Part shown: one piece after another, positions 52,341 to 59,571 of the stretch
Position numbering within the stretch: position 1 is the stretch's first letter
Layout: each line of letters opens with the position of its first letter
Program-made: the position numbers and the translations under genes
The notes under the pieces: generated by a model
Database searches by the model: none
Told to the model about the DNA's origin: nothing
Seen by the model: the letters and a program-made list of their open reading frames with translations, nothing else
Origin: Oceanobacillus profundus
GTDB lineage: Bacteria; Bacillota; Bacilli; Bacillales; Amphibacillaceae
Length of the DNA stretch: 59,571 nucleotides
Assembly: GCF_003515705.1 (NCBI RefSeq)
Contig: NZ_QWEH01000023.1
Coordinates: 1-59,571, forward strand
Direction of reading: 5' to 3'

Positions 52341-52518
52341 TTCTGAAATCCTCCCTTGATTTCTCCGTACTGACATTAACTAATATAACATAAAATGGAA
52401 TACAGAATGATTACGAAGTAGCGAACGTCAAATTTCACATTTTCGTTTTTTCTAAGACAAGCTTTTTCAGTATGAAGCATACATATATCATATAACAATT
52501 ATAAATGAGGGGTCCTGA

Positions 52519-52953
52519 ATGGTTATACCTTGGCTAGTTATGATTGGGATATGCCTTATCGTGATAAAAAGCTTCTTTGACTTTTTCCATGGGAAAAGCT
52601 TTGCTCAAGTTCTGGAAATGAAGGAGAGTCGGTTTTCGATAGAGATATTTATGGCATTACTCATTATTTATATCATTCTTATGTTTGGCTATGGCATGAT
52701 TTATTTCATTTTATCTATTGAAGGAATTGTTCTCGTAGAAAACGGGGAGCTGCGGCAGGTAAGTATTATAGGATCTATTATCCATTCCGTTTATTTCAGT
52801 GGCGTTACATTACTTTCGGTTGGATATGGAGATATTACTCCAGTTGGAATTGGGAGATTCATTGCTTTAACACAAGCATTGATCGGATATATTTTACCGG
52901 CTGCATTTGTGGTTAGAGTGCTTCAATCTCGAGATAGAAGCAGGGATATATGA
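52519..52953 (+). CDS. Two-pore-helix potassium channel-like protein
   Basis: A 144-residue membrane protein with an N-terminal helix (residues ~3-22), a second helix (~43-66), a pore helix and selectivity filter SGVTLLSVGYGDITPVGIGR (canonical TVGYGD is SVGYGD here), and a final inner helix. No RCK domain. GAGGGG precedes the ATG. This is the ion-channel domain family (Ion_trans_2). Monocistronic. Confidence 0.85.
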   Translation: MVIPWLVMIGICLIVIKSFFDFFHGKSFAQVLEMKESRFSIEIFMALLIIYIILMFGYGMIYFILSIEGIVLVENGELRQVSIIGSIIHSVYFSGVTLLSVGYGDITPVGIGRFIALTQALIGYILPAAFVVRVLQSRDRSRDI

Positions 52954-53013
52954 ATCTATCAGCTTGATATGATATAGTTGCAATAGAATGTTTTAAGTTG
53001 GAGGGAAATTTTC

Positions 53014-53484
53014 ATGACAATAGAGATTGGAAAAAAAGTAGAGGATTTCACGTTGCCAAGTCAATCTGGCAAGCAGGTGCATCTATCTGATTTCAAGGGT
53101 AAGCATGTGGTTTTATACTTTTATCCTAAGGATATGACACCAGGATGCACGACAGAGGCTTGTGATTTTCGCGATCAGCATGAGAGCTTTGCGGAATTAG
53201 ACGCCGTAATTATTGGTATTAGTCCAGACCCGGCTGAAAGCCATCAGAAGTTCATTAATAAACATGAACTGCCATTTTTATTGTTAGCTGATGAAGACCA
53301 TAAAATTGCAGAGATGTTTGATGTGTGGAAATTGAAGAAGAACTTCGGAAAAGAATATTACGGAATCGAACGCTCTACGTTCATCATTGATAAAGAAGGA
53401 AAACTCCAAAAGGAATTTCGAAAAGTAAGAGTCAAAGGGCATGTAGAAGAAGCGTTAGAATTTATAAAAGAAAATCTATCATAA
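53014..53484 (+). CDS. bcp: Thiol peroxidase, BCP/PrxQ type
   Basis: A 156-residue peroxiredoxin that reduces hydroperoxides with thioredoxin electrons. Peroxidatic Cys45 and resolving Cys50 are in YPKDMTPGCTTEACDFRD, an atypical two-cysteine arrangement with four residues between. VDFTLPSQSGKQVHLSDFKG-type N-terminus is canonical. TTGGAGGG precedes the ATG. Corresponds to B. subtilis ygaF. With perR 2 kb downstream it forms an oxidative-stress neighbourhood. Confidence 0.95.
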   Translation: MTIEIGKKVEDFTLPSQSGKQVHLSDFKGKHVVLYFYPKDMTPGCTTEACDFRDQHESFAELDAVIIGISPDPAESHQKFINKHELPFLLLADEDHKIAEMFDVWKLKKNFGKEYYGIERSTFIIDKEGKLQKEFRKVRVKGHVEEALEFIKENLS

Positions 53485-53593
53485 AGCGTACGAAGGAAGC
53501 AGTCCAATTTTGGGCTGTTTTGCTTTATTGTTTTCAGTTTTTAAAAAAACAATTAGTATAGAAGAAAGGGGTTTTAGGGGGAGGGCTTTCGTA

Positions 53594-54541
53594 ATGATTT
53601 TATTTTCAGCAAAAATATCAGGCAAGCATCAAGAAAAGTTAAAACAGGACTATTCCAATCAACATTTTTTATTCTCCGAAAGTGGTGAGATGACGAAGAA
53701 ATATTTAGCTGAGGCTGAGGTCCTTGTCACGTATGGTAGTGATGTTAATGTGCAGGTTATTCAATGTGCAGCCAGCCTTAAATGGATTATGGTTCTATCA
53801 GCTGGGGTAGATGAATTACCTGTTGAACTCATTAAGGAAAAAGAAATTATCGTAACGAATGCAAGAGGTATTCATAAGATACAAATGGCTGAATATGCTA
53901 TATCAATGTTATTACAAGTTTATCGCCAGGAAAAAATATTGATGCAAAATGAAAAGGCCCATCGATGGGACAAATCTGTAAAAGTAAAAGAAATAACTGG
54001 AAGTACAATTGTTATTGCTGGAACTGGCGCAATCGGTCAAGAGGTTGCTCGTCTTGCAAAAGCTTTTCAAATGAAAACGATTGGTGTATCCAGAAGTGGA
54101 AAAAATGTAGCGTATTTTGATGAAAATGTTACAAATGATAAGCTTAAGCATGTGTTAGCTGAAGCAGATTTCCTTGTATCAGTACTACCGAGAACAAAAG
54201 AGACAAGCGGATTTTTTACGGATAATCATTTTAATGCAATGCCAAATCATGGCGTGTTTTTAAATATGGGACGAGGTGACGCAGTTAGCAGTGAAGTGAT
54301 TCTTAAAGCTGTACAAGAAAATGAAATTGCTCACGCGATTTTGGATGTAACGGAGCAAGAGCCATTACCGAAAGACCATCCATTTTGGTCAGAGGATAAC
54401 ATTACAATCACCCCTCATATATCAGGTCTTTCACCAGATTATGTAACACGGGCATTAGAGATTTTCACAAAAAATCTTGACCAGTATATAACTGGTACGG
54501 GCGATTATACGAATAAAATCGATTTATCTAGGGGGTATTAG
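53594..54541 (+). CDS. D-isomer-specific 2-hydroxyacid dehydrogenase
   Basis: A 315-residue NAD-dependent dehydrogenase with the Rossmann motif IVIAGTGAIGQEVARLAKAF, NMGRGDAVSS with catalytic Arg, an acidic helix (EQEPLPKDHPFW) with catalytic Glu and the histidine in ITITPHISGL. The N-terminal catalytic domain is shorter than usual but complete. The ATG at 53594 follows GGGGGAGGG; 28 upstream codons belong to the leader. Two bases separate it from the next gene, so both form an operon. Substrate unknown. Confidence 0.88.
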   Translation: MILFSAKISGKHQEKLKQDYSNQHFLFSESGEMTKKYLAEAEVLVTYGSDVNVQVIQCAASLKWIMVLSAGVDELPVELIKEKEIIVTNARGIHKIQMAEYAISMLLQVYRQEKILMQNEKAHRWDKSVKVKEITGSTIVIAGTGAIGQEVARLAKAFQMKTIGVSRSGKNVAYFDENVTNDKLKHVLAEADFLVSVLPRTKETSGFFTDNHFNAMPNHGVFLNMGRGDAVSSEVILKAVQENEIAHAILDVTEQEPLPKDHPFWSEDNITITPHISGLSPDYVTRALEIFTKNLDQYITGTGDYTNKIDLSRGY

Positions 54542-54543
54542 CA

Positions 54544-55101
54544 ATGCGAATTTATACGCGTTCTGGTGATAAAGGACAAACGTCATTAGTTTATGGCAAA
54601 CGTGTACCAAAAAATCATTTACGTGTAGAGGCGTATGGAACATGTGATGAAGCAAATTCTATAATTGGTCTTGCGCTAAGTTTTCTCAATCAGGAAGACT
54701 GGAATGAGAAAGAGCAGTTCTTAGAGCAGATGCATCGTGTACAGACGATTCTATTTCATGTAGGGGCTGAGCTTTCTACGCCAGCTGATAAAGAGGTAAA
54801 CTGGAAATTAAAGCAGGAACATATTCAAGAGATGGAGGACCAAATTGACAATTTGGATGGTCAATTAGACCCACTGAGAAACTTTATCCTTCCGTCTGGT
54901 CATAGTGCTTCAAGCGCCTTGCATACTGCGAGAACGGTTGTTAGAAGAGCAGAACGTATCGTGGTTGGTCTAGGTGATGAATTGAAAAATGATCTTGTAT
55001 TATCCTATTTAAATCGATTATCCGATTTTCTATTTGTTGCAGCTAGATATGTTAATAAGAAGCTAGGTGGCGATGAATTACCGTTAAAGGTAGATATTTA
55101 A
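54544..55101 (+). CDS. ATP:cob(I)alamin adenosyltransferase, PduO type
   Basis: A 185-residue trimeric enzyme making adenosylcobalamin. Family motifs: RIYTRSGDKGQTSLVYGKRV (ATP site), YGTCDEANSIIGLA, FILPSGHSASSALHTARTVV with RRAER and DFLFVAARYVNK. GGGGG precedes the ATG. Similar to B. subtilis YvqK. Its operon partner is a 2-hydroxyacid dehydrogenase; no B12-dependent enzyme is nearby. Confidence 0.93.
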   Translation: MRIYTRSGDKGQTSLVYGKRVPKNHLRVEAYGTCDEANSIIGLALSFLNQEDWNEKEQFLEQMHRVQTILFHVGAELSTPADKEVNWKLKQEHIQEMEDQIDNLDGQLDPLRNFILPSGHSASSALHTARTVVRRAERIVVGLGDELKNDLVLSYLNRLSDFLFVAARYVNKKLGGDELPLKVDI

Positions 55102-55130
55102 TTCAATTTGTATAATATACTTATGGTATG

Positions 55131-55363
55131 TGTTCGAAAAGGAGGATAAGAAGGACCAAGGTCGTCTAAGATCGCACGTCCTTTTGCGACGCCGACACTA
55201 GCACGTCCTGTGCGTCGAAGTTCGAGGCGGCCTAAGCTCCCCGTACCGGGCTTCCGCAGGATGTGGTGAATTCGACGTTCGACACAGGACGTGTCGGTAC
55301 TTAGTCGAAGGTCTACTGCTCTCGATGTGTCATTTTTACCGGACTTTTTTGAACAACCTCTAA
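55131..55363. repeat. GC-rich ~230-bp intergenic repeat element (MITE/bcr-like)
   Basis: Clearly richer in G+C than its surroundings, with no reading frame. Ends TGTTCGAAAAGG (left) and, read inverted, TTGTTCAAAAAAGTCC (right) are imperfect terminal inverted repeats. Inside, CACGTCCTGTG (55202-55212) pairs with CACAGGACGTG (about 55282-55292), with weaker pairing around it, so the RNA or DNA could form one long hairpin. The right end matches 17 bases at 44015. It ends 2-3 bases before the perR -35 box. The rest of 55102-55467 is promoter. Confidence 0.75.
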
Positions 55364-55365
55364 TA

Positions 55366-55412
55366 TTGACAGAACACTAGGTAAGCAGTTACACTAATTA
55401 TAAAGATTACAA
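55366..55412 (+). promoter_or_regulatory. perR promoter with candidate PerR box
   Basis: TTGACA (55366-55371), an 18-base spacer and TACACT (55390-55395). TTATAAA-G-ATTACAA (55398-55412) matches the PerR consensus at 12 of 14 positions and lies at the start site, consistent with autorepression as in B. subtilis. Confidence 0.7.
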
Positions 55413-55467
55413 TCTAATAACGTTGTTAATTGAATATATTATTAATTTGAAAGTGAGGTGTTTGGCG

Positions 55468-55911
55468 GTGTCTGAAAAGCGGCTACGGAAAGCAATTGAT
55501 ACATTAAAAGAATCAGGCGTCCGTATCACACCACAGCGGCACGCAGTTCTAGAGTACTTGCTTAACACGATGGTTCATCCAACAGCAGATGATATATATA
55601 AAGCGTTGGAAGGGAAATTTCCTAACATGAGTGTGGCAACTGTTTATAATAACCTCCGTGTGCTTAGAGAAGTAGGGTTAGTTCGTGAATTAACCTACGG
55701 AGATTCATCAAGCAGGTTTGACTGCAATACTTCTGATCATTATCATATTATTTGCGAAGCGTGTGGAAAAATTGTTGATTTTCATTATCCATCATTAGAT
55801 GAAGTAGAATCCCTAGCTGAACAGGTAACTGGATTTGAAGTAAGTCATCATCGACTTGAAGTTTACGGGAAGTGCCCTGGTTGTCAAGGAATGCTAACAC
55901 AAAAACACTAA
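55468..55911 (+). CDS. perR: Peroxide-responsive repressor PerR
   Basis: A 147-residue Fur-family metalloregulator. A GTG start at 55468 (GAGGTG 7 bases before) puts all key residues at B. subtilis numbering: Fe/Mn ligands His37, Asp85, His91, His93 and Asp104, and the structural zinc cysteines 96, 99, 136 and 139 (CEACG and CPGC). The DNA-binding segment is [20 protein letters not shown]. Peroxide oxidises the histidines and releases the protein from DNA. The asparagine or aspartate at 104 decides; here it is Asp, which supports PerR over Fur or Zur. Confidence 0.97.
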   Translation: MSEKRLRKAIDTLKESGVRITPQRHAVLEYLLNTMVHPTADDIYKALEGKFPNMSVATVYNNLRVLREVGLVRELTYGDSSSRFDCNTSDHYHIICEACGKIVDFHYPSLDEVESLAEQVTGFEVSHHRLEVYGKCPGCQGMLTQKH

Positions 55912-55916
55912 TTGCT

Positions 55917-55956
55917 AAAAGCCAATTGTAAGATTAACTTACAATTGGCTTTTATT
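55917..55956. terminator. Bidirectional terminator, perR / pabB-pabC
   Basis: AAAAGCCAATTGTAAG and CTTACAATTGGCTTTT around 5 bases, T-rich on both strands, between convergent genes. Confidence 0.92.
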
Positions 55957-55978
55957 ATGGCTCTAATATTATTTATCA

Positions 55979-57709
55979 TTATAATAGATGAACAAGCATC
56001 CATTTTCTTACACTATTAATGAGCCACATTTTAGATATACTACTGAGTTCCCCAACTAGTAACTTTCTTTCTAAAATAATTCTCTCATTAAGTAATACTT
56101 CTCTGTACGTGCCAGCAAGTAAGCCTGAACTTAATGGTGGTGTATATAATTTGCCATCTATCTCTACTACAATATTACCTGTCGTAAATTCTGTAATTTC
56201 ATCCTCCTGATTCCACATTAGAACGTCGAATACTTCAGGGTGTCGTTGTTTCACTTTTTCATAAATGTTTCTGTTCGTTGTTTTATAATGCAGAAAAGGG
56301 TTTTCCTTATCTACTGCATGATGAGCTAGCTTGACTGGAACAGAATCGGTAAGTTCAGTTATTTCCTTTCCTTCTATTGTAATTTGCCCATCACGATCGG
56401 AAAGTAGTCGGACCTTCCATTTTCCGTGTTGGTGGGCAATTGCAAAATCCTGAAGTTTCTCTTTTGCGCTTGCTATGTCTACATGATAGTTAAAATAAGA
56501 AGCACTCTTATTCAATCGGTTTAAGTGATTTTGTGAAATGAAATAGACTCCGTCTTCAAGCCCAATTGTTTCTAATAATTGAAATTGCATCGGCGAGACG
56601 GCTAATACTTTTGCTTTTGTTAGTGCTTCCTTGTATTCATCCTGATCATTTGAATCCCAAGTAATCCCGCCGCCAATTCCGTACGTTGCATCACCACTAT
56701 GATTATCGATCATTACTGTTCGTATTGGTACGTTAAAAATAGCCTCCTTGTCAGGGGTTATGTAACCAATCGTTCCACAATACACTTCCCGTGGAGTAGG
56801 TTCAAGCCGATTAATTATATTCATTGTACTTATTTTAGGTGCTCCTGTAATGGAGCCACAAGGAAATAACGCGGTGAATATATCGGCAATTGTTTTTTCT
56901 TTTGAAATCTCTGCAGTTACTGTGGAAGTCATCTGATAGACTGTTGGGTATTCCTCGATGGAATATAGCTTCGGTACCTTTACACTGTTTGGGTTTGCTA
57001 TCATTCCTAAATCATTTCGCAGCAGATCGACAATCATCACATTTTCAGCGCGGTTTTTCTTCGAATGATAAAGCCAATTTGCATTTGACTGGTCCTCTTC
57101 TGAAGTAGTTCCTCTCTCAATCGTTCCTTTCATCGGCTTAGTAGTAAGCTTACCTTCTTTTAAGTGAAAGAATAATTCGGGTGAAGCAGAAACGATTGTA
57201 AAATCACCAATGTTTAAATAGGCACTGTAATCTGCTGCTTGAGCATTGGCTAGTTGATTGTAGTATGCAACAGAATCGCCGGAAAACTGGGCCAGCATAC
57301 GAATGGTATAGTTAACTTGATAGGTAATGCCCTTTTTAATGTAATTTTTAATTTGCCCGATACAATTGTTATAATCGAATAAAGTAGTTTGAGCTTTCCA
57401 TTCGGAAGTATGAAATTCTTGAACGGATTGAAGTTGCTTCTTCTCCGGCTTCTCATAAATTCCGAACCAAAGAAGTGGCATGACTGGGTTAGAATGAACT
57501 TTTAAAGCTTTTTCAAATGCAGGAGCAGCTTCATAGGAAAGATATCCTGCTGCATAGTAGCCTTTGCTCGTTTCTGCTTCAATTTCATTTAATAAAGGAA
57601 TCACTTCGTCTATTTTAGTAGTGGAAAAAATTTTGATCGGATCTTTAAAAAGAAAGGGACTATTTTTTCTCGTTTCACTTATAAAATCAAAATGCAATAG
57701 GGGTTCCAT
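55979..57709 (-). CDS. Aminodeoxychorismate synthase component I fused to aminodeoxychorismate lyase
   Basis: A 576-residue fusion for p-aminobenzoate (folate) synthesis. Residues ~1-375 are the chorismate-binding PabB domain (IKKGITYQVNYTIRMLAQFS, RAENVMIVDLLRNDLG, FPCGSITGAPKISTMNIINR, YCGTIGYITPDKEAIFNVPI). Residues ~380-576 are a PLP aminotransferase class IV PabC domain (LLETIGLEDGVYFISQNHLN, RLNKSASYF, WNQEDEITEFTTGNIVVEID). It ends slightly atypically with LINSVRKWMLVHLL. GGGAAAG stands some 11 bases before the ATG, so the ribosome site is weak. The glutaminase PabA is not adjacent. Confidence 0.9.
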   Translation of the reverse strand: MEPLLHFDFISETRKNSPFLFKDPIKIFSTTKIDEVIPLLNEIEAETSKGYYAAGYLSYEAAPAFEKALKVHSNPVMPLLWFGIYEKPEKKQLQSVQEFHTSEWKAQTTLFDYNNCIGQIKNYIKKGITYQVNYTIRMLAQFSGDSVAYYNQLANAQAADYSAYLNIGDFTIVSASPELFFHLKEGKLTTKPMKGTIERGTTSEEDQSNANWLYHSKKNRAENVMIVDLLRNDLGMIANPNSVKVPKLYSIEEYPTVYQMTSTVTAEISKEKTIADIFTALFPCGSITGAPKISTMNIINRLEPTPREVYCGTIGYITPDKEAIFNVPIRTVMIDNHSGDATYGIGGGITWDSNDQDEYKEALTKAKVLAVSPMQFQLLETIGLEDGVYFISQNHLNRLNKSASYFNYHVDIASAKEKLQDFAIAHQHGKWKVRLLSDRDGQITIEGKEITELTDSVPVKLAHHAVDKENPFLHYKTTNRNIYEKVKQRHPEVFDVLMWNQEDEITEFTTGNIVVEIDGKLYTPPLSSGLLAGTYREVLLNERIILERKLLVGELSSISKMWLINSVRKWMLVHLL

Positions 57710-57765
57710 TGAAATATCTTTCCCTTCGTTAGATCGTTGATATGCAATGTTGTCTGTCGGTAAAA

Positions 57766-57789
57766 AAATCCGTCGATTTCGACGGATTT
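57766..57789 (-). terminator. ygzB terminator
   Basis: Minus-strand AAATCCGTCGA and TCGACGGATTT with a minimal loop, followed by TTTTAC; 15 bases after the ygzB stop. Confidence 0.9.
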
Positions 57790-57804
57790 AGTGCGTGCAG
57801 TAAT

Positions 57805-58182
57805 TTAACGTTTCTTTTGTGATTTTGCATAGCTACGTTTATTATATTTTTCATCGAATGCTTCACCTTCTAGGTTCTTATCCATGGTCAATGGTTGTTT
57901 GCAATGCATACAAGCATCAACACGACCTAACATCTTGGTTGGCTTGTCACAGCTTGGACATACAACAGGTACCGCCTTAAGGGATAGAGTTCCTATCCAG
58001 ACATAGACAACACAACTGAAAACAACCATCAGTAATCCTAATATAAAAAATACAACCATTAACCACTCAATATTTTTAGTGAGAATACCTGCGTACATTA
58101 ACAGAATACCTGCAAAAACTAGAATCAGCGCGAACGTACGAATCTTATTTATTTTACTTGAATATACCAATTGTTGTGCCAT
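57805..58182 (-). CDS. ygzB: UPF0295 membrane protein YgzB
   Basis: A 125-residue protein: two membrane helices ([18 protein letters not shown] and [19 protein letters not shown]), then a zinc-ribbon-like C-terminus with CPSC and CMHC pairs ([20 protein letters not shown]). The ATG at 58182 follows AAGGGGG. Positioned between perR and ygxA as in B. subtilis. Function unknown; four cysteines probably bind zinc. Confidence 0.9.
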   Translation of the reverse strand: MAQQLVYSSKINKIRTFALILVFAGILLMYAGILTKNIEWLMVVFFILGLLMVVFSCVVYVWIGTLSLKAVPVVCPSCDKPTKMLGRVDACMHCKQPLTMDKNLEGEAFDEKYNKRSYAKSQKKR

Positions 58183-58309
58183 GTTTTTCCCCCTTATTTT
58201 ACAACTGTAGTATAGCATAAAAACTAAAAAAATTAATTATGAAAAAGGTTTTTCAATCAAATGTAACGAATTACTCTAAATAGAAATCGAAAATGGAGGA
58301 AACCGTAGA

Positions 58310-59197
58310 ATGGAAAATTCGCTGAGACCTATATATCAAGAACATGCAAGTAATCCCAATACATTGGGGGTATTATTAATAGAGAAGATTCAACATGACA
58401 GTCCAGTTACCGACGGATTCGATGTTATTCTACTTATTATCGTGGATGAATATGAGCAAAACTGGTATGTGAAGCATTATGAAATAGAAGGAAAAACAGT
58501 GGCGCTGCATATTGTCCGTATGGATGTTTTGGTGGAATGGATTGATACAAGTGGCTATCGAAGAGCAGTTGAATGGATTATTCTGGGGAAATCCGTATTT
58601 GATAGAAATGAATACATTGCTCGGTTAAAGGAACAACTACGAGATTTCCCTAAAGAGAAACGAGATTTAAGGAAAATGATTGATTTCGGCAAATTAGTTA
58701 AAAGCTATAGTGAAGCTAAGGCTCTTTATGAAACAGGGGAATTTAATGATGCACATAGTAAAATACTTAATTCCCTTCACTATTTAGCAAGATTGGCTGT
58801 AATAGAAAAAGGCTATTATCCCGAAGTAACTGTTTGGAGCCAAGTAAAGAAAATTGATTCCGAGGTATATAAATTATATGAAGTTTTCATTGAGAGTAAT
58901 GAAGCAGTATATAAACGAATTGAATTAATGATAATAGGTATGGACTTCGTGATACATAATCGTGCCATGATATCAGCTAAGCATTTGTTAGATATTATGA
59001 AAACAAAGGAGAGTGCTTGGTCATATGCTGAGATAAAAAGTCATGTTATGATCCAACCATATAGATTAGACTTAAGTGCGATCCTTTCTTACCTTGTTGA
59101 GAAAAATATAATTAACGTTGTTCTCGAGCAGACAAAAGGACATGCTGTATATCAAAGAAAATATATTTTAACCGATGAAGTAACACATAATAATTAA
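58310..59197 (+). CDS. ygxA: Nucleotidyltransferase-like protein YgxA
   Basis: A 295-residue protein with an N-terminal nucleotidyltransferase-like domain (TLGVLLIEKIQHDSPVTDGF then DVILLIIVDE) in which catalytic acidic residues appear reduced, a helical HEPN-like middle (KSYSEAKALYETGEFNDAHS, LHYLARLAVIEKGYYPE) and a winged C-terminal part. TGGAGG precedes the ATG. It directly precedes the rRNA operon, as ygxA precedes rrnD in B. subtilis. Function unknown. Confidence 0.88.
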   Translation: MENSLRPIYQEHASNPNTLGVLLIEKIQHDSPVTDGFDVILLIIVDEYEQNWYVKHYEIEGKTVALHIVRMDVLVEWIDTSGYRRAVEWIILGKSVFDRNEYIARLKEQLRDFPKEKRDLRKMIDFGKLVKSYSEAKALYETGEFNDAHSKILNSLHYLARLAVIEKGYYPEVTVWSQVKKIDSEVYKLYEVFIESNEAVYKRIELMIIGMDFVIHNRAMISAKHLLDIMKTKESAWSYAEIKSHVMIQPYRLDLSAILSYLVEKNIINVVLEQTKGHAVYQRKYILTDEVTHNN

Positions 59198-59302
59198 TTT
59201 GCATATGTAATAAGAGTGGGCGGGAAATAGTGTAGAACCTAATAATCCGTCCCTTTCTTGAAACAATTGTTAAGTAACAGATATTTTTTTGTAAAATAAC
59301 CG

Positions 59303-59416
59303 TTGACTTTAATATAGAGCCGTGATAAAGTTAAATCCGTCGCAAAAATCCACTAAAGATTAGCGACAAAAATTTAAAATTAATTGTTGACACAACGTTA
59401 ATAGTTATGGTATATT
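59303..59416 (+). promoter_or_regulatory. Tandem rRNA promoters P1 and P2
   Basis: P1: TTGACT (59303-59308), 17 bases, TAAAGT (59326-59331). P2: TTGACA (59387-59392), 18 bases, TATATT (59411-59416). Both are followed by GCGACAAA motifs. Typical double promoter of a Bacillus-type rrn operon. In 59198-59302 no gene is seen. Confidence 0.85.
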
Positions 59417-59560
59417 AGAAAAGTCGCTGCTAAACAACGCGACAAACAAATTTGCTCTTTGAAAACTGAACAAAACAACCAGTATGTCAAGAAAAAGGAA
59501 ACTCGTTTTTCTTTTTAAAACAAGTAGAAGTCAGCTTCTACAAAAGCTAAGTATTACAAA
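59417..59560 (+). other. rRNA operon leader
   Basis: The transcribed leader contains a boxA-like antitermination sequence TGCTCTTTGAAAACT (59453-59467) and a small hairpin GTAGAAG/GCTTCTAC (about 59524-59541), standard parts for processing of the 16S precursor. Confidence 0.85.
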
Positions 59561-59571
59561 CTTTTATGGAG
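59560..59571 (+). rRNA. 16S rRNA, first bases (runs off window)
   Basis: The window ends in TTTTATGGAG, which in bacilli is directly followed by AGTTTGATCCTGGCTC. The mature 16S 5' end therefore lies within the last ten or so bases. The gene itself is outside the window. Confidence 0.7.

Noticed and set aside
59198..59302. Gene between ygxA and the rRNA promoters
   Set aside because: No frame of useful length or ribosome site; only weak GGGCGGG/CCGTCCC pairing.

Overview
The window is a low-GC chromosomal segment of a spore-forming, Bacillaceae-type Firmicute. Spore genes (pdaA, a gamma-type SASP), strong GGAGG-type ribosome sites, CtsR and PerR operators, and a gene order like Bacillus subtilis yfk-yfj, yfh and yga-perR-ygxA-rrn all support this. 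Gene content and the intergenic repeats suggest an Oceanobacillus/Virgibacillus-like genus, but that is inference; the rRNA needed to settle it starts at the right edge.

Left third (1-13 kb): the tail of an IS30-family transposase, then a minus-strand kynurenine operon (kynU-kynB-kynA, an NSS sodium symporter, a CoA-disulfide-reductase-like flavoprotein). Facing away from it is an aldehyde dehydrogenase / lysine 6-dehydrogenase-like / DUF3870 operon. After two convergent DUF4183 genes comes a minus-strand pair, a class III CoA-transferase and an acyl-CoA dehydrogenase. Together these read as an amino-acid catabolic island: Trp to anthranilate plus Ala, Lys to aminoadipate, and a possible glutarate/glutaryl-CoA step.

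Middle (13-32 kb): mreBH, a secreted CAP-domain protein, glutaminase facing an AGCS symporter, yfkJ-yfkI-yfkH-like genes, a zosA-like metal ATPase with a near-consensus PerR box, an amino-acid ABC binding protein plus permease with no ATPase beside them, yfkD, a YuiF-like antiporter, pdaA, an acetyltransferase, an acyl-CoA synthetase and CtsR-controlled clpE.

32-42 kb: a more variable stretch. It holds a 52-bp tandem array of hairpins, a secreted metallo-beta-lactamase-fold protein, an SPFH protein paired with a ribbon-helix-helix protein, two unrelated GntR/ABC-transporter clusters pointing at each other around a 41-bp tandem array, and an XRE regulator divergent from a small unknown protein.

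Right part (42-59.6 kb): conserved housekeeping order (yfhE, an acetyltransferase with a remarkable tRNA-like structured leader, yfhF, recX, yfhH, yfhP, mutY, sspE, ygaC, ygaD, gsaB/hemL, a K+ channel, bcp, a 2-hydroxyacid dehydrogenase, a cobalamin adenosyltransferase, perR, pabB-pabC fusion, ygzB, ygxA). It ends with the tandem promoters and leader of an rRNA operon; the last bases are probably the first bases of 16S rRNA. A GC-rich repeat of about 230 bp sits against the perR promoter.

The best candidates for something undescribed are the tRNA-like, mutually exclusive leader structure at 42.70-42.85 kb, the compensating tandem hairpins at 27.38-27.50 kb, the 52-bp hairpin array at 32.43 kb and the attenuator-like leader of the CoA-transferase operon. 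No prophage, CRISPR array, tRNA gene or complete insertion sequence is visible.
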